A DNA stretch of 64,000 nt from an uncultured Paracoccaceae bacterium. Lineage in GTDB: Bacteria; Pseudomonadota; Alphaproteobacteria; Rhodobacterales; Rhodobacteraceae. The translations under genes and the position numbers were made by a program. The notes below the pieces were generated by a model. That model saw nothing but the letters and a program-made list of their open reading frames with translations. It was not told the origin of the DNA and did no database searches. Shown in pieces: positions 54,801 to 63,077 of the stretch. Every line of letters begins with the position of its first letter. Positions within the stretch are counted from its first letter, which is position 1. The stretch lies in contig CANLQO010000005.1 in the NCBI GenBank assembly GCA_947493335.1, positions 1-64,000 of the forward strand. Direction: 5' to 3'.

Positions 54801-56095
54801 GTCAGGCTGTTGGTAATCAGGTAAGTCTCACCCGTAACGGGCCGTGTCTGCACAATGTCATAGTCAAAGCTTTCGGTCGCAATCTGCCCGGCTGCAAGGC
54901 TGGTAAAAACTGCTGCATCCGCGATGCCAAAATCATTCCCGGTCAACGTGAACTGCGGCGTGCTGCTCAGATCGGGGCGAATATCACCCACCGACAATGC
55001 GTCGCCGTCGGGGTCGTTAAACGGCGTGCCGCCATCGCTTTCGGTCAGGTCTGTTGATGTGGGCAGCGCGCCTGCCGAAACGCTCAGCGTCCGGGCCGAG
55101 ATTGCGGGCTGCACGTTTGTGCCGGTCTCAGGCACCCCATCCACTTTGATTTTCACTGTCCCGCTTGCGGTATCTGTGCCGTCGGTGACGTCAAACGCAA
55201 AGGTGACCGTGCGGCTTTCACCGGCGTTAAGCGCGTCAAACCCGGTGGGCAAAAAGCTTAGCACACCAGCCGATGACAAGGCCGGTGACAACGCATAGCT
55301 ACCCGTATCCAGCGCGTTCGTCTCGGTGCGGATTTCCTGCACGGTGACGCTGGTGGTGACACCCGTCAGCGTGTCACCGTCAGGGTCCGAAAAGCTGCCA
55401 AGCAAGATCGCGGTTTGATATCGCCCGGTCTGATTGTCGTCGGTATCCGGCTGCGCAGGGATTCCGCCGCTCAACACCGGCACCCGATTAACGGTCAGGG
55501 TCAACTGATTTGGAAACGTCGCACTGTTCCTGTAGTTGGCCGTATTCTTTGCAATGATGCGAAACGTTGCCGTGGCGCCGGGCGTCAGGGTGCCAATCGT
55601 CAGATTGCCGTTTGTCTTTGCACTGACAAGGCTTGTAGCCGGGGAAACCGTCGCTTCATTGATGCTGGCATTGCCACCGGTCGGGAACCGTCCGCCCGTC
55701 GTCAGGATGCTGATATCGCCGGTCCGGCTTGGTGAAATCTTCAGACTTTGGTTGCTGGTTTCTGCGAATGCGTTCGCGGTTGGCTCAAAGCCATCCAGCT
55801 CTCCGACTTCGCGAATGTGCGCCCGTAAAGTTGAAGTATCAAAGGGCTTCGGCCACCGCGCGACAAGACTGGTGCCAAAGTTGTTTCGCGTGGGTTTGCC
55901 ATCGCTGTCAAAGACACTGCCCGCGTTGACATGGCAGCCATTGCAGGTCGGGCTTGCACTGCCGAAATCCGGGTAGACCGCGTTGAATTCACTATTGAAC
56001 GACGACAGGGCCGTTGCAATTTGCGGCATGACCATGACGGCAAGCACCGCGACAACACGCGGCATGCGGGAAAAGGCGCGCCAAAAATCAGACAT
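51872..56095 (-). CDS. Exported autotransporter-like protein with two c-type haem motifs and cadherin/Ig-like repeats
   Basis: A 1407-residue protein. Signal peptide: MPRVVAVLAVMVMPQIATA at residues 11-29 (Met1 or Met11 may be the start). The haem-binding motif CNGCH is at 51-55 and a second one, CFTCH, at 583-587 (DNA 54335-54349). Between them are cadherin-like repeats (FSDPDGDTLTG, FNDPDGDALSVGD, MWSDPDTSDVLSATN). From ~745 to ~900 there are two Ig-like units of the tandem-95 kind (AVADTFNVEGG; LAADDFGTVAPGQ). A helical linker follows. Residues ~1125-1407 form an autotransporter beta-barrel (ADYDAGGGRVIGGAIGYSQT), ending in Phe. This implies outer-membrane insertion and a surface passenger with covalent haem. 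The function is unknown: electron transfer, redox sensing or peroxidase are options. Confidence 0.75.
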   Translation of the reverse strand: MSDFWRAFSRMPRVVAVLAVMVMPQIATALSSFNSEFNAVYPDFGSASPTCNGCHVNAGSVFDSDGKPTRNNFGTSLVARWPKPFDTSTLRAHIREVGELDGFEPTANAFAETSNQSLKISPSRTGDISILTTGGRFPTGGNASINEATVSPATSLVSAKTNGNLTIGTLTPGATATFRIIAKNTANYRNSATFPNQLTLTVNRVPVLSGGIPAQPDTDDNQTGRYQTAILLGSFSDPDGDTLTGVTTSVTVQEIRTETNALDTGSYALSPALSSAGVLSFLPTGFDALNAGESRTVTFAFDVTDGTDTASGTVKIKVDGVPETGTNVQPAISARTLSVSAGALPTSTDLTESDGGTPFNDPDGDALSVGDIRPDLSSTPQFTLTGNDFGIADAAVFTSLAAGQIATESFDYDIVQTRPVTGETYLITNSLTVTVTGVNDPLTAQDFTATLDEGNGAVLIDLAAKTMWSDPDTSDVLSATNLSIVSQSAPLFDNGTMSIINAGTTLKLTPEFESDLSEGDVATVVVAFDVTDGNGSTKTVRGTLTIVGQAVSHTTLAGLYANSLAELYPLADFQMASSQPAACFTCHNITTVLLSAKPNCDAAKDFSPFGSDLCNDDRGGNIGARLERIEPKYAPRFLERDIVRYLSTSDEPGFVDETPIRHSPGLTVDGDVSTLHSVYLRDDFGGSFEVTAAGQVRLVKSVPAGRYVLEAYPMNISGAKTASGEIRKVPGFYPQASGPTRIVVEVSKDRPIAVADTFNVEGGKATLLPVLENDRGNLEVDLTTTAPANGTAKVQGQQILYTPNAGFTGSDSFQYTSTSRNPVGSATATVTVTVVKPGGLLAADDFGTVAPGQTVTIRVLENDANAGDGTTVTVSAPPGEGQGATRVVGQTIQFTASEALNSDVFIGYTARNPDIDGVNGSSAVVRLQLTKFGSGVLSDAVAAPELKAVAGVLDESCLIVSGLAQTADRQAFLAHCGNIIAAAEAGEDLTQTIRALQNEEHFAAVDAVKRISRGIGRAVHQRLTQVRGGAGRGFDGRGLSIIADGEALPLDVLSRVARAAIGMSLDENGIGSTAQFDPVWGGFVSGQIALTTRGQSATRSGYDITATNVVAGADYDAGGGRVIGGAIGYSQTETAFSDGGSLSGSGLQYILYGSQQDFLRPGLTLDGFAAFGKVQLSSERVIRFDLSTTSVDTVAFADFDARFINIAPQLSYSSLVDQTGLSRADIRHDLLLTWFTRLDYLHMKIDGYTETGGDGLALTTDASEYDSLLLVLGVKASRPIHLMDNVRSTAYGSLSVNGELLDRVRSVTSSFAAAGPLAPTFVVTEDGLGGLGGAVEFGTEMAFANGGTFDVALSYEIDADDARTTTLRLGYRTSLGGPGMLSMGATASDSGGDQVRMNATAEYALEF

Positions 56096-56256
56096 GATAA
56101 AATCAATTCTCGTGCGAGGACGTCGACCGGAAACGGCAATTGAAAATAGATACGAACAAAAACTCCGTTGAGGTTAGCAGCAGAGACGAAGCTGAGTCAA
56201 AACGGCCAGATCCAACATGATTTGGTGTGCGGCCCCCGGACGCTGCGCAGCACCTG

Positions 56257-57783
56257 TCAGATTGCCTGCCTCAAGAAGTCGCGGTGCCGCAGCGCGACGC
56301 GGGCCGCCGCACTGAATTCAGCATCCAATCCCGCAATCGCCGTGCGGGCCAGTTTGCGGTTCTGCGCAGTTCCCAACGCCGCTTTGCTGGGCCCTTTCGG
56401 CAACAGGCCCAGACCGTCAAGAACCGGCGTATATAACTGTTCCTCCACATGCGGCAGACCCCGCGGCAACGGGGTGAAATCCGCGCGCGAAATGGCGCGG
56501 TTGTGCCATTGCGCGATGCGGTCGCGCTGTGCGGGCGCAATGCCATTCTGCGTCACCTCCCGCCAGAAATCGGTGTCCGTGCGACCCCCGGCATAGTGCA
56601 GGTTGATGAACTGGGCAAAATCGTCGACCTGTCGGGCCACAGTCTCGTTGAAATCGCGTATGGCACCCGGTGAAACGCCTTCCGCCAGCTGCCTTGGCTG
56701 GTGCCGCAACAGCAACAGCAACTGCACCAATGTGCCGTGGATCGACGTCGCCTCCAGCGGTTCAAGAAAACTTTGCGCCAGTCCCAGCGCCACGCAATTC
56801 CCGATCCACGCGTGGCGCAGCCGACCGGGGTTGATGTCGATCACCCGCCGCACGTCAATCGGGCGGCGCAGCTTTGCCTCGATCTCGGCCTGTGCCGTCT
56901 CTGGCGTCAGATATGCGTCTGAAAACACATAACCACACCCCATCCGGTCCTGCACGGGAATACCCCACATCCAGCCCGCCCCCATGGCCTGCGCCAACGT
57001 ATAGGGTGCGATGTCCGCCTGTGGGTCGTGATCAAGCCAGAACGGCATCGCCTTATTCAGTGGCAACATGTCGGCATAGGACACCCAAGTGCTGCCCATC
57101 TGGCTGATGATGGCGCGCCGAAACCCGGTGCAGTCAACCACAAGATCGACCGGTATCCGTAGCTCATCGGTGCAGCGCAGCGCCGTGATCCGGCCGCTGT
57201 TGGTGTCGCGGTCCAGCGCCTCAACCTCGGTCTTGATATGCCGGATGCCCTTGGCCTTGCTGGCCAAAAACCGGCCCAACCGCGCCTGATCGAAATGATA
57301 GGCGTGGTGATAGGCGCTCAGCGCAAGAAGCCGCCCCCCCTTCTGCGCAAAGGCCGACCTGTTGCCGCGCATCAGCCGGGTGAAAAGATGCAGATCGGCG
57401 ACGTTCCTGCCGCCCGCAATCTGCGCGTGATGCAGCCAATTCGCTGGCAGACCAGCGGGCACCGGGCCCATCACATTGGGATCATCAATGGGCCCAAAGT
57501 AGTCTTTGCCATCCTTGCGCCAACCCGCATGCCTGATCCCGAATTTCAGCGTCGCCCCGGTCTCGCGCAGAAACGCCATCTCGTCGATGCCAAGGTCCAG
57601 CAGGACCTGTCTGAAAACAGAGGTCGACCCCTCCCCCACCCCCACGGTCGGAATATTGGGGCTTTCGATCACAGAGATGCGCGGGCCATTGGCACCTTGC
57701 GATGCCTTTTGCAGCATCAGGGCGGCCAGCCAACCGGCCGTGCCGCCGCCGACAATGGCGATGTGCGTCTCTTTTGGCGTCAT
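56257..57783 (-). CDS. FAD-dependent tryptophan-halogenase-like protein
   Basis: A 508-residue flavoprotein from the ATG at 57783, which overlaps the stop of the glycosidase gene (TGATG); upstream in-frame starts lie inside that gene. FAD motif HIAIVGGGTAGWLAALMLQ, VGVGEGSTSV, the conserved Lys in ETGATLKFGIRHAGW (the Lys that holds hypohalous acid in halogenases), and the halogenase signature GWMWGIPVQDRMGCGYVFSD (Trp-x-Trp-x-Ile-Pro). It should need a flavin reductase, none of which is adjacent. The substrate is unknown. In carbohydrate-use clusters of other bacteria, such genes occur without known halogenation, so the actual reaction is open. Confidence 0.85.
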   Translation of the reverse strand: MTPKETHIAIVGGGTAGWLAALMLQKASQGANGPRISVIESPNIPTVGVGEGSTSVFRQVLLDLGIDEMAFLRETGATLKFGIRHAGWRKDGKDYFGPIDDPNVMGPVPAGLPANWLHHAQIAGGRNVADLHLFTRLMRGNRSAFAQKGGRLLALSAYHHAYHFDQARLGRFLASKAKGIRHIKTEVEALDRDTNSGRITALRCTDELRIPVDLVVDCTGFRRAIISQMGSTWVSYADMLPLNKAMPFWLDHDPQADIAPYTLAQAMGAGWMWGIPVQDRMGCGYVFSDAYLTPETAQAEIEAKLRRPIDVRRVIDINPGRLRHAWIGNCVALGLAQSFLEPLEATSIHGTLVQLLLLLRHQPRQLAEGVSPGAIRDFNETVARQVDDFAQFINLHYAGGRTDTDFWREVTQNGIAPAQRDRIAQWHNRAISRADFTPLPRGLPHVEEQLYTPVLDGLGLLPKGPSKAALGTAQNRKLARTAIAGLDAEFSAAARVALRHRDFLRQAI

Positions 57784-59156
57784 CACGCCACTTTGGCAGC
57801 TTTCTTCAACCTTGCCCACTGCGGCAGCCAGTCCGCGTGGGCGGCCCTCAGATCGTCCACAAGCTCCCAAATCTGGTCGAGGTCCAGTTCAGCCGCAGTA
57901 TGGGGGTCCATCATGGCGGCGTGATAGATGTGGCGCGGGTCTTCGGTCATCAACGCCTCAACCACAAGGCCCTGCACTGTCACGTTTGATTGCATGATCG
58001 CGGCCAGTTGCGGGGGCAATGTGCCGTAGCGGGTGGGTTGAACACCGTTGCCATCGACAAGGCAGGCGACTTCAACCGCGCAGCCCTGCGGCAGGTTGTC
58101 GATCAGCCCTTGGTTGGCAACATTGCCATGGATCACGGACGGCACCCCGGTCCAGATCGAATTGATGATCTCTGACGCATATTCGTGGCTCTCCTTCAGC
58201 TCCATCTTGTCTTCGGTCGACAACCGCTCACGCTCCTCGGCCCAATTTGCGATCTGCTCGACGCACCGTTCGGGATATTCATCCAGCGGGATCTGGAACC
58301 GATCAAGGATGTCCTCGCGGCCGTCCTTGATGAACCACGGGACGTATTCGGCAAAATGTTCCGAGCTTTCGGTGACAAAATACCCCAGCTTCTTCATCAT
58401 CTCGTAGCGGACAAAGTTGGGGCAGCGCGGGTTGTGCCGATTTTCCTTAGGCGCCCGTCCGTCGCGGTAAGCGGCGTGCAGATCAGGGTATAGATCACGG
58501 CGACTGCCGTCAGGCATCTGCTGCTCGAACTTGGTGAAGAACGCGATGTGATTGATGCCCGCGCATTCATAGCGCAGCGTCTTGGGATCAAGATCAAGAT
58601 CATGGGCAAGTTCTTCACAGGTGCCTTGCACCGAATGGCACAGGCCGACCTGCCGGATCGCGGGAAACTTGCGGGCGATCGCCCAGGTATTCATCGCCAT
58701 CGGGTTAACGTACTGCAGCATCGTGGCGTTGGGGCAAACCTCGGACATGTCCTCGCAAATGGACCACAAATGCGGAATCGTTCGCAGGCCGCGCATGATG
58801 CCGCCGATGCCAAGTGTGTCGGCAATCGTCTGACGCAATCCAAACTTCTTGGGCAGTTCGAAATCGGTAATCGTGCAGGGATCATAGCCCCCGATCTGAA
58901 AGGCCACGACGACGAAATGCGCGTCCTGCAACGCTGCCCGCTGGTCGGTGTGACTGGTGATCCGGGCACCACAGCCAAGGGTTTCGACCATGCGGTCCGC
59001 GATGGCCTTGGATTCGGCCAGCCGTGTTGCGTCGATATCCATCAGTGCCACATGCGCGTCGCGCAATGCAGGCCGCTGCAGGACGTCGCCCACGATATTG
59101 CGCATGAACACGGCTGAGCCTGCGCCGATAAAGGTGATCTTGGGTGTCTGGGTCAT
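57783..59156 (-). CDS. Family 4 glycoside hydrolase (alpha-galactosidase MelA-like)
   Basis: A 457-residue NAD- and Mn-dependent glycosidase from the ATG at 59156; a longer frame to 59276 has no start support. N-terminal NAD motif TFIGAGSAVFMRNIVGDVL. The GH4 metal-site residues are in GLCHSVQGTCEEL (Cys-His) and AGINHIAFFTKF (His). VNPMAMNTWAIAR is also typical. The CHSVQGT form is that of alpha-galactosidase or glucuronidase-type members rather than 6-phospho-glucosidases (CN motif). It works in the cytoplasm on intact sugar brought in by the adjoining Opp-type transporter. Confidence 0.9.
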   Translation of the reverse strand: MTQTPKITFIGAGSAVFMRNIVGDVLQRPALRDAHVALMDIDATRLAESKAIADRMVETLGCGARITSHTDQRAALQDAHFVVVAFQIGGYDPCTITDFELPKKFGLRQTIADTLGIGGIMRGLRTIPHLWSICEDMSEVCPNATMLQYVNPMAMNTWAIARKFPAIRQVGLCHSVQGTCEELAHDLDLDPKTLRYECAGINHIAFFTKFEQQMPDGSRRDLYPDLHAAYRDGRAPKENRHNPRCPNFVRYEMMKKLGYFVTESSEHFAEYVPWFIKDGREDILDRFQIPLDEYPERCVEQIANWAEERERLSTEDKMELKESHEYASEIINSIWTGVPSVIHGNVANQGLIDNLPQGCAVEVACLVDGNGVQPTRYGTLPPQLAAIMQSNVTVQGLVVEALMTEDPRHIYHAAMMDPHTAAELDLDQIWELVDDLRAAHADWLPQWARLKKAAKVA

Positions 59157-59244
59157 CTCACTTGATCCTCGAGCATTGTCCGCCCCTTTATGTCGCGACC
59201 CGTGGCCCGGGTCTTGCCAATGAAGGTCAATTGTTTCCGGAAAA

Positions 59245-60858
59245 TCACGCGACGACCTTAAAGGCAGCATCCACAAGCCGCTGCGTATAGGCCGTGCGGG
59301 GTGCGGTCAGAACCTCATCGGTCGGCCCCGCCTCCATCACCTTGCCGTGCTGCATGACAATCACGTTGTGGCACAGCGCCTGCACGACCTTCAGGTCGTG
59401 GCTGATGAACAGATAGCTCAGCCCCCGCTTGCGCCGCAAATCACGCAACAGTTCGATGATCTGCGCCTGAATCGACAGATCAAGCGCCGAGGTCGGCTCG
59501 TCCAGCAGAATGAACTCCGGGTCAAGCGCGATGGCTCGGGCAATCGCCAGACGCTGCCGCTGCCCGCCCGAAAATTCGTGCGGGAACCGGTCCAGCGCGC
59601 TGTGCGGCATCTTCACGTCATCAAGCGCCTGCCGGATCACGGCGTCACGCTCTTTCGCTGATGCCATGCCGTTCACCACCAGCCCCTCCTCCAGAATCTG
59701 GCGGATAATCATCCGTGGATTCAACGATGAAAACGGGTCCTGAAACACCACCTGCATCCGGGTGCGATAGGGCTGCAGCTGTTTGCGGTTCAGCGCTTCG
59801 ATCCGGTCGCCCTGAAAGGTGATCTGGCCCGACTGAAAGACCCCCAGCCGGATCAGCGCCATGGCGAACGTCGTCTTGCCTGATCCGCTCTCACCCACGA
59901 CACCGACGGTTTCTCCCTTTCGCACACAGGCTGACACCTGATCGACCGCCTTCAGGTCGACCGACATGGGGTTGAAGAACCCGCCGGTCTTCAGCTTGAA
60001 AGTCACGCACATATCGCGCCCCTCCAGAACCGGCGGGGCGTCCGGGTCCAGCGGATCGGGCAGACCCTTGGGTTCGCTTGCAATCAGGTGCTTTGTGTAG
60101 GGATGCTGCGGATTGGCAAAAACCTCTTGCGTGATGCCTCGTTCCACAACCTCACCCCGGCGCATCACCACCACCCTGTCAGACACCCGGCTGACCACCG
60201 TCAGATCATGCGTGATCAGGATCACCGCCATATTATGCTTTTGTTGCAATTGCTTAAGCAGCGACAAGATTTCTGCCTGCACGGTAACATCCAGCGCCGT
60301 TGTCGGCTCATCCGCGATCAGAAGATCAGGATTGTTGGCCAGCGCCATTGCAATCATCACCCGCTGCCGCTGCCCGCCTGACATCTCGTGCGGGTATTGA
60401 TCGTGCCGCCGCTCTGGGTCGGGCAATTGCACCTCTTTCAGCAGACGGATCACCTCTGCCCGCAGGTCCTTTTTCGAAATGTCGCGATGCACGCGGATGA
60501 TTTCGCCCACCTGATCGCCGATCTTGTAGATCGGATTGAGACTGGTCAGCGGTTCCTGAAAGATCATCGAAATGCGCTTGCCCCGGATCTTTTGCAGTTC
60601 AAGCTCTGACCAGGTGGCCAGATCATCGCCGTCAAAGATCACTCGGGTATCGTCACCCACAATGGCATTTGGCGCCAGCATTCCCATGATTGCCCGCGCC
60701 GTGACCGATTTGCCGGACCCGCTTTCGCCCACAACGGCCAGAGTTTCGCCCCGGTTCACCGCATAGCTGACGTCCTTGACGGCCTGGGTCGTGCCAACAG
60801 CGGTGCGGAATGAGACCGCAACATTTTCAACAGAGAGCAGAGGATCAGTCATTTGCAT
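59245..60858 (-). CDS. Opp/Dpp-type ABC transporter, fused dual ATPase
   Basis: A 537-residue protein with two ATPase domains in tandem. First: GESGSGKSVTARAIMGML, LSGG-type MSGGQRQRVMIAMALANNPD, Walker B LLIADEP. Second (from ~270): GESGSGKTTFAMALIRLG, FSGGQRQRLAIARAIALDPE, FILLDEP. This DppD-DppF fusion is common in alphaproteobacterial peptide/opine/alpha-galactoside importers. It overlaps the upstream permease gene by 14 bases. ATG at 60852 is an alternative start. Confidence 0.93.
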   Translation of the reverse strand: MQMTDPLLSVENVAVSFRTAVGTTQAVKDVSYAVNRGETLAVVGESGSGKSVTARAIMGMLAPNAIVGDDTRVIFDGDDLATWSELELQKIRGKRISMIFQEPLTSLNPIYKIGDQVGEIIRVHRDISKKDLRAEVIRLLKEVQLPDPERRHDQYPHEMSGGQRQRVMIAMALANNPDLLIADEPTTALDVTVQAEILSLLKQLQQKHNMAVILITHDLTVVSRVSDRVVVMRRGEVVERGITQEVFANPQHPYTKHLIASEPKGLPDPLDPDAPPVLEGRDMCVTFKLKTGGFFNPMSVDLKAVDQVSACVRKGETVGVVGESGSGKTTFAMALIRLGVFQSGQITFQGDRIEALNRKQLQPYRTRMQVVFQDPFSSLNPRMIIRQILEEGLVVNGMASAKERDAVIRQALDDVKMPHSALDRFPHEFSGGQRQRLAIARAIALDPEFILLDEPTSALDLSIQAQIIELLRDLRRKRGLSYLFISHDLKVVQALCHNVIVMQHGKVMEAGPTDEVLTAPRTAYTQRLVDAAFKVVA

Positions 60859-61978
60859 AAGGGTCCATTGCGTCGCGCATTCCGTCTCCCAACGCGTTAA
60901 ACGCCAGCACCGACAGGATAATCATGCCCACCGGGGCCAACAGCCACGGGGCCGCCGCGAGTGATTGAAAATCGCGCACTGCATTCAGCATGACACCCCA
61001 GCTGACCAGCGGTTGCTGGATGCCAACCCCAAGGAAGGACAGAAAGCTTTCCAGCAGGATCACCTCTGGCAGGACATAGGTGGCCCAGACGATGATATGC
61101 GACGACATGTTGGGAATGATGTGGCGCAGAATGATACGCTTGTCGCTGGCCCCCACCGCCACGGCAGAGCGGACAAATTCGACCGACCGGATCGCGATCA
61201 CCTTGCCGCGCAATTCTCGTGCCAGATTGGCCCATTGCAGCAACACCAGAATGCCTGCGAACATGATGAACGTCGTCATCGGGTCGGCATTGCGTGGCAG
61301 CACCGCAACCAGCGCCAGATAAAGTGGCAGATCGGGGAATGATTTTACAAACTCGATCACCCGCTGAATGACGGTATCGGTCCGCCCCCCGAAATAGCCC
61401 GAGGCGGTGCCGATCAGCGTTCCGATCAGACAGGCGCAGCCCATGACCAGAAACCCCATCATCAAGGTGATCCGCGCGCCGTAAACCATCCGGCTGAACA
61501 CATCCCGGCCAAGCCCGTCGGTCCCCAGCAGGTGAATAAATTCACCCTCCGCCCCACCAAACAGATGGGTCGTGAATGTCATGCCTAGAAAGGTATAGGC
61601 AGGGCCCTGCGCAAACATCTCCAGCTTGACGGCCTTGTCGTAAGACGGCGCAAACGTGATCTCGAATGTATTGGGGTCCATGACCTCTTCAAAGCCCAGC
61701 ACAAAGGGCGTTGTCAGGCTGCCGTCTTCGGTGAAGATGCGCAGGGTCTGCGGCGGGCTATAGATCGCCGTGCGGTCCTTGGTGTCGACCGCATAGGGCG
61801 CGATGAAGCCGGCAAAAATGGCCATGACCAAAATCAGAAGCGACATGATCAGCCCGGCCATACCATAGCGGTTGCGCCGGAACCTGCGGCGCACAAGTTG
61901 CCAGTATGACAGGGACGGGCCGGTGGCGGCCTCGGCATTCATATCCAGATCAAGCGGGTCGGGTGTGATATCTGTCAT
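60845..61978 (-). CDS. Opp/Dpp-type ABC permease (DppC-like)
   Basis: A 377-residue permease, longer than the usual ~300 because of a ~90-residue periplasmic stretch between the first span (GMAGLIMSLLILVMAIFAGF) and the core. Core spans follow, with EAA loop AVAVGASDKRIILRHIIPNM and the GTDGLGRDVFSRMVYGARIT segment diagnostic of DppC. Starts three bases after the DppB-like gene. Confidence 0.92.
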   Translation of the reverse strand: MTDITPDPLDLDMNAEAATGPSLSYWQLVRRRFRRNRYGMAGLIMSLLILVMAIFAGFIAPYAVDTKDRTAIYSPPQTLRIFTEDGSLTTPFVLGFEEVMDPNTFEITFAPSYDKAVKLEMFAQGPAYTFLGMTFTTHLFGGAEGEFIHLLGTDGLGRDVFSRMVYGARITLMMGFLVMGCACLIGTLIGTASGYFGGRTDTVIQRVIEFVKSFPDLPLYLALVAVLPRNADPMTTFIMFAGILVLLQWANLARELRGKVIAIRSVEFVRSAVAVGASDKRIILRHIIPNMSSHIIVWATYVLPEVILLESFLSFLGVGIQQPLVSWGVMLNAVRDFQSLAAAPWLLAPVGMIILSVLAFNALGDGMRDAMDPYAND

Positions 61979-61981
61979 GAC

Positions 61982-63001
61982 CTACCCCGACACCGTCGCA
62001 CGGCGCACCCGCGGATCAATCAGCGCAAGAATGATATCGGCAATCAGATTGCCAATCACCAGCAGCACGGCCACCAGCAGAAAGATCGCGGCGATCACAT
62101 ACATATCGCGGTCCGTCACGGACGAGATAATCAGCGGCCCAAGTGTCGGGATGCCCAGCACCAGCGCGATCTCAATCTCGCCCTTGATCATGTAGTCAAA
62201 GCGATTGCCAATATTCATCACCACCGGATGCAATGCATTCGGGACGGCGTGGCGGAACAACACCTTGCGCCGCCCCAATCCCTTGGCCCGTGCGGTTTCA
62301 ATGTATTGCGCGTTCATCACGTCCAGCAGGTTGCCGCGCATCATACGGGTCGTATAGGCCTGCCCGGCCCAGATCGAGACCAGCAGGATCGGCCAGACAT
62401 GCAGAAACAGGTTCCACAGCTTCGCAAGCGACATGCCTTCCTGCACCTGAAACTGCGGTGAATAAAGCGCGCCGATATAGGGAGAGTGCCAGACAAAGGC
62501 CAACAGATAGAGCAGGATCAGCGCGATCACGAATTTCGGGATCACAATCCCCAGAAAGGCCACAAGCGTCGCCACCGTGTCGCCCCAGCGGTACTGGTTG
62601 GTGGCGGCATAGATGCCCAGAAAGACACCAATGGTCTGCCCGACGACAAGCGTGACAAGTGCGATGCCAATCGTGCGCCACAGCCGCAGGTCGATCACCT
62701 CGGTGACGGGTCGGTTTTGGGTAAAGGACATGCCGAAATCACCGGCAAAGACGATGTTCTTGATCCAGACCCAGTATTGCACATAAAGCGGCTGATCGAG
62801 GCCAAGCCGTTCGCGCATCAACTCTGCCTGCGGCATCAGCGCCTCTCGGCTTTGTCCTGTCTGCGCCATCGTGCGGCCCAGCCAGCCATCGACAAAATCG
62901 CCCGGCACGGCAGTGATGATCAGAAATGTCGCAATGGATATGCCGATCAACAGCGGAATCGTGATCAGGATCCGATACGCAATGAATTGCAGAAATGCCA
63001 A
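61982..63001 (-). CDS. Opp/Dpp-type ABC permease (DppB-like)
   Basis: A 339-residue permease. It begins with TTG at 63001 behind GGAGGG; no ATG is suitably placed. The first span is ILITIPLLIGISIATFLIIT, followed by PGDFVDGWLG as usual in DppB. Core spans and an EAA loop ETARAKGLGRRKVLFRHAVP are present. Follows the binding-protein gene by 76 bases. Confidence 0.92.
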   Translation of the reverse strand: MAFLQFIAYRILITIPLLIGISIATFLIITAVPGDFVDGWLGRTMAQTGQSREALMPQAELMRERLGLDQPLYVQYWVWIKNIVFAGDFGMSFTQNRPVTEVIDLRLWRTIGIALVTLVVGQTIGVFLGIYAATNQYRWGDTVATLVAFLGIVIPKFVIALILLYLLAFVWHSPYIGALYSPQFQVQEGMSLAKLWNLFLHVWPILLVSIWAGQAYTTRMMRGNLLDVMNAQYIETARAKGLGRRKVLFRHAVPNALHPVVMNIGNRFDYMIKGEIEIALVLGIPTLGPLIISSVTDRDMYVIAAIFLLVAVLLVIGNLIADIILALIDPRVRRATVSG

Positions 63002-63077
63002 TGAACGCCCTCCCCAGCGGCCATAGAGGCGCGGCCATCAGTCATGACAGCCGCGCCAATCCCACGATAGTTACGGA

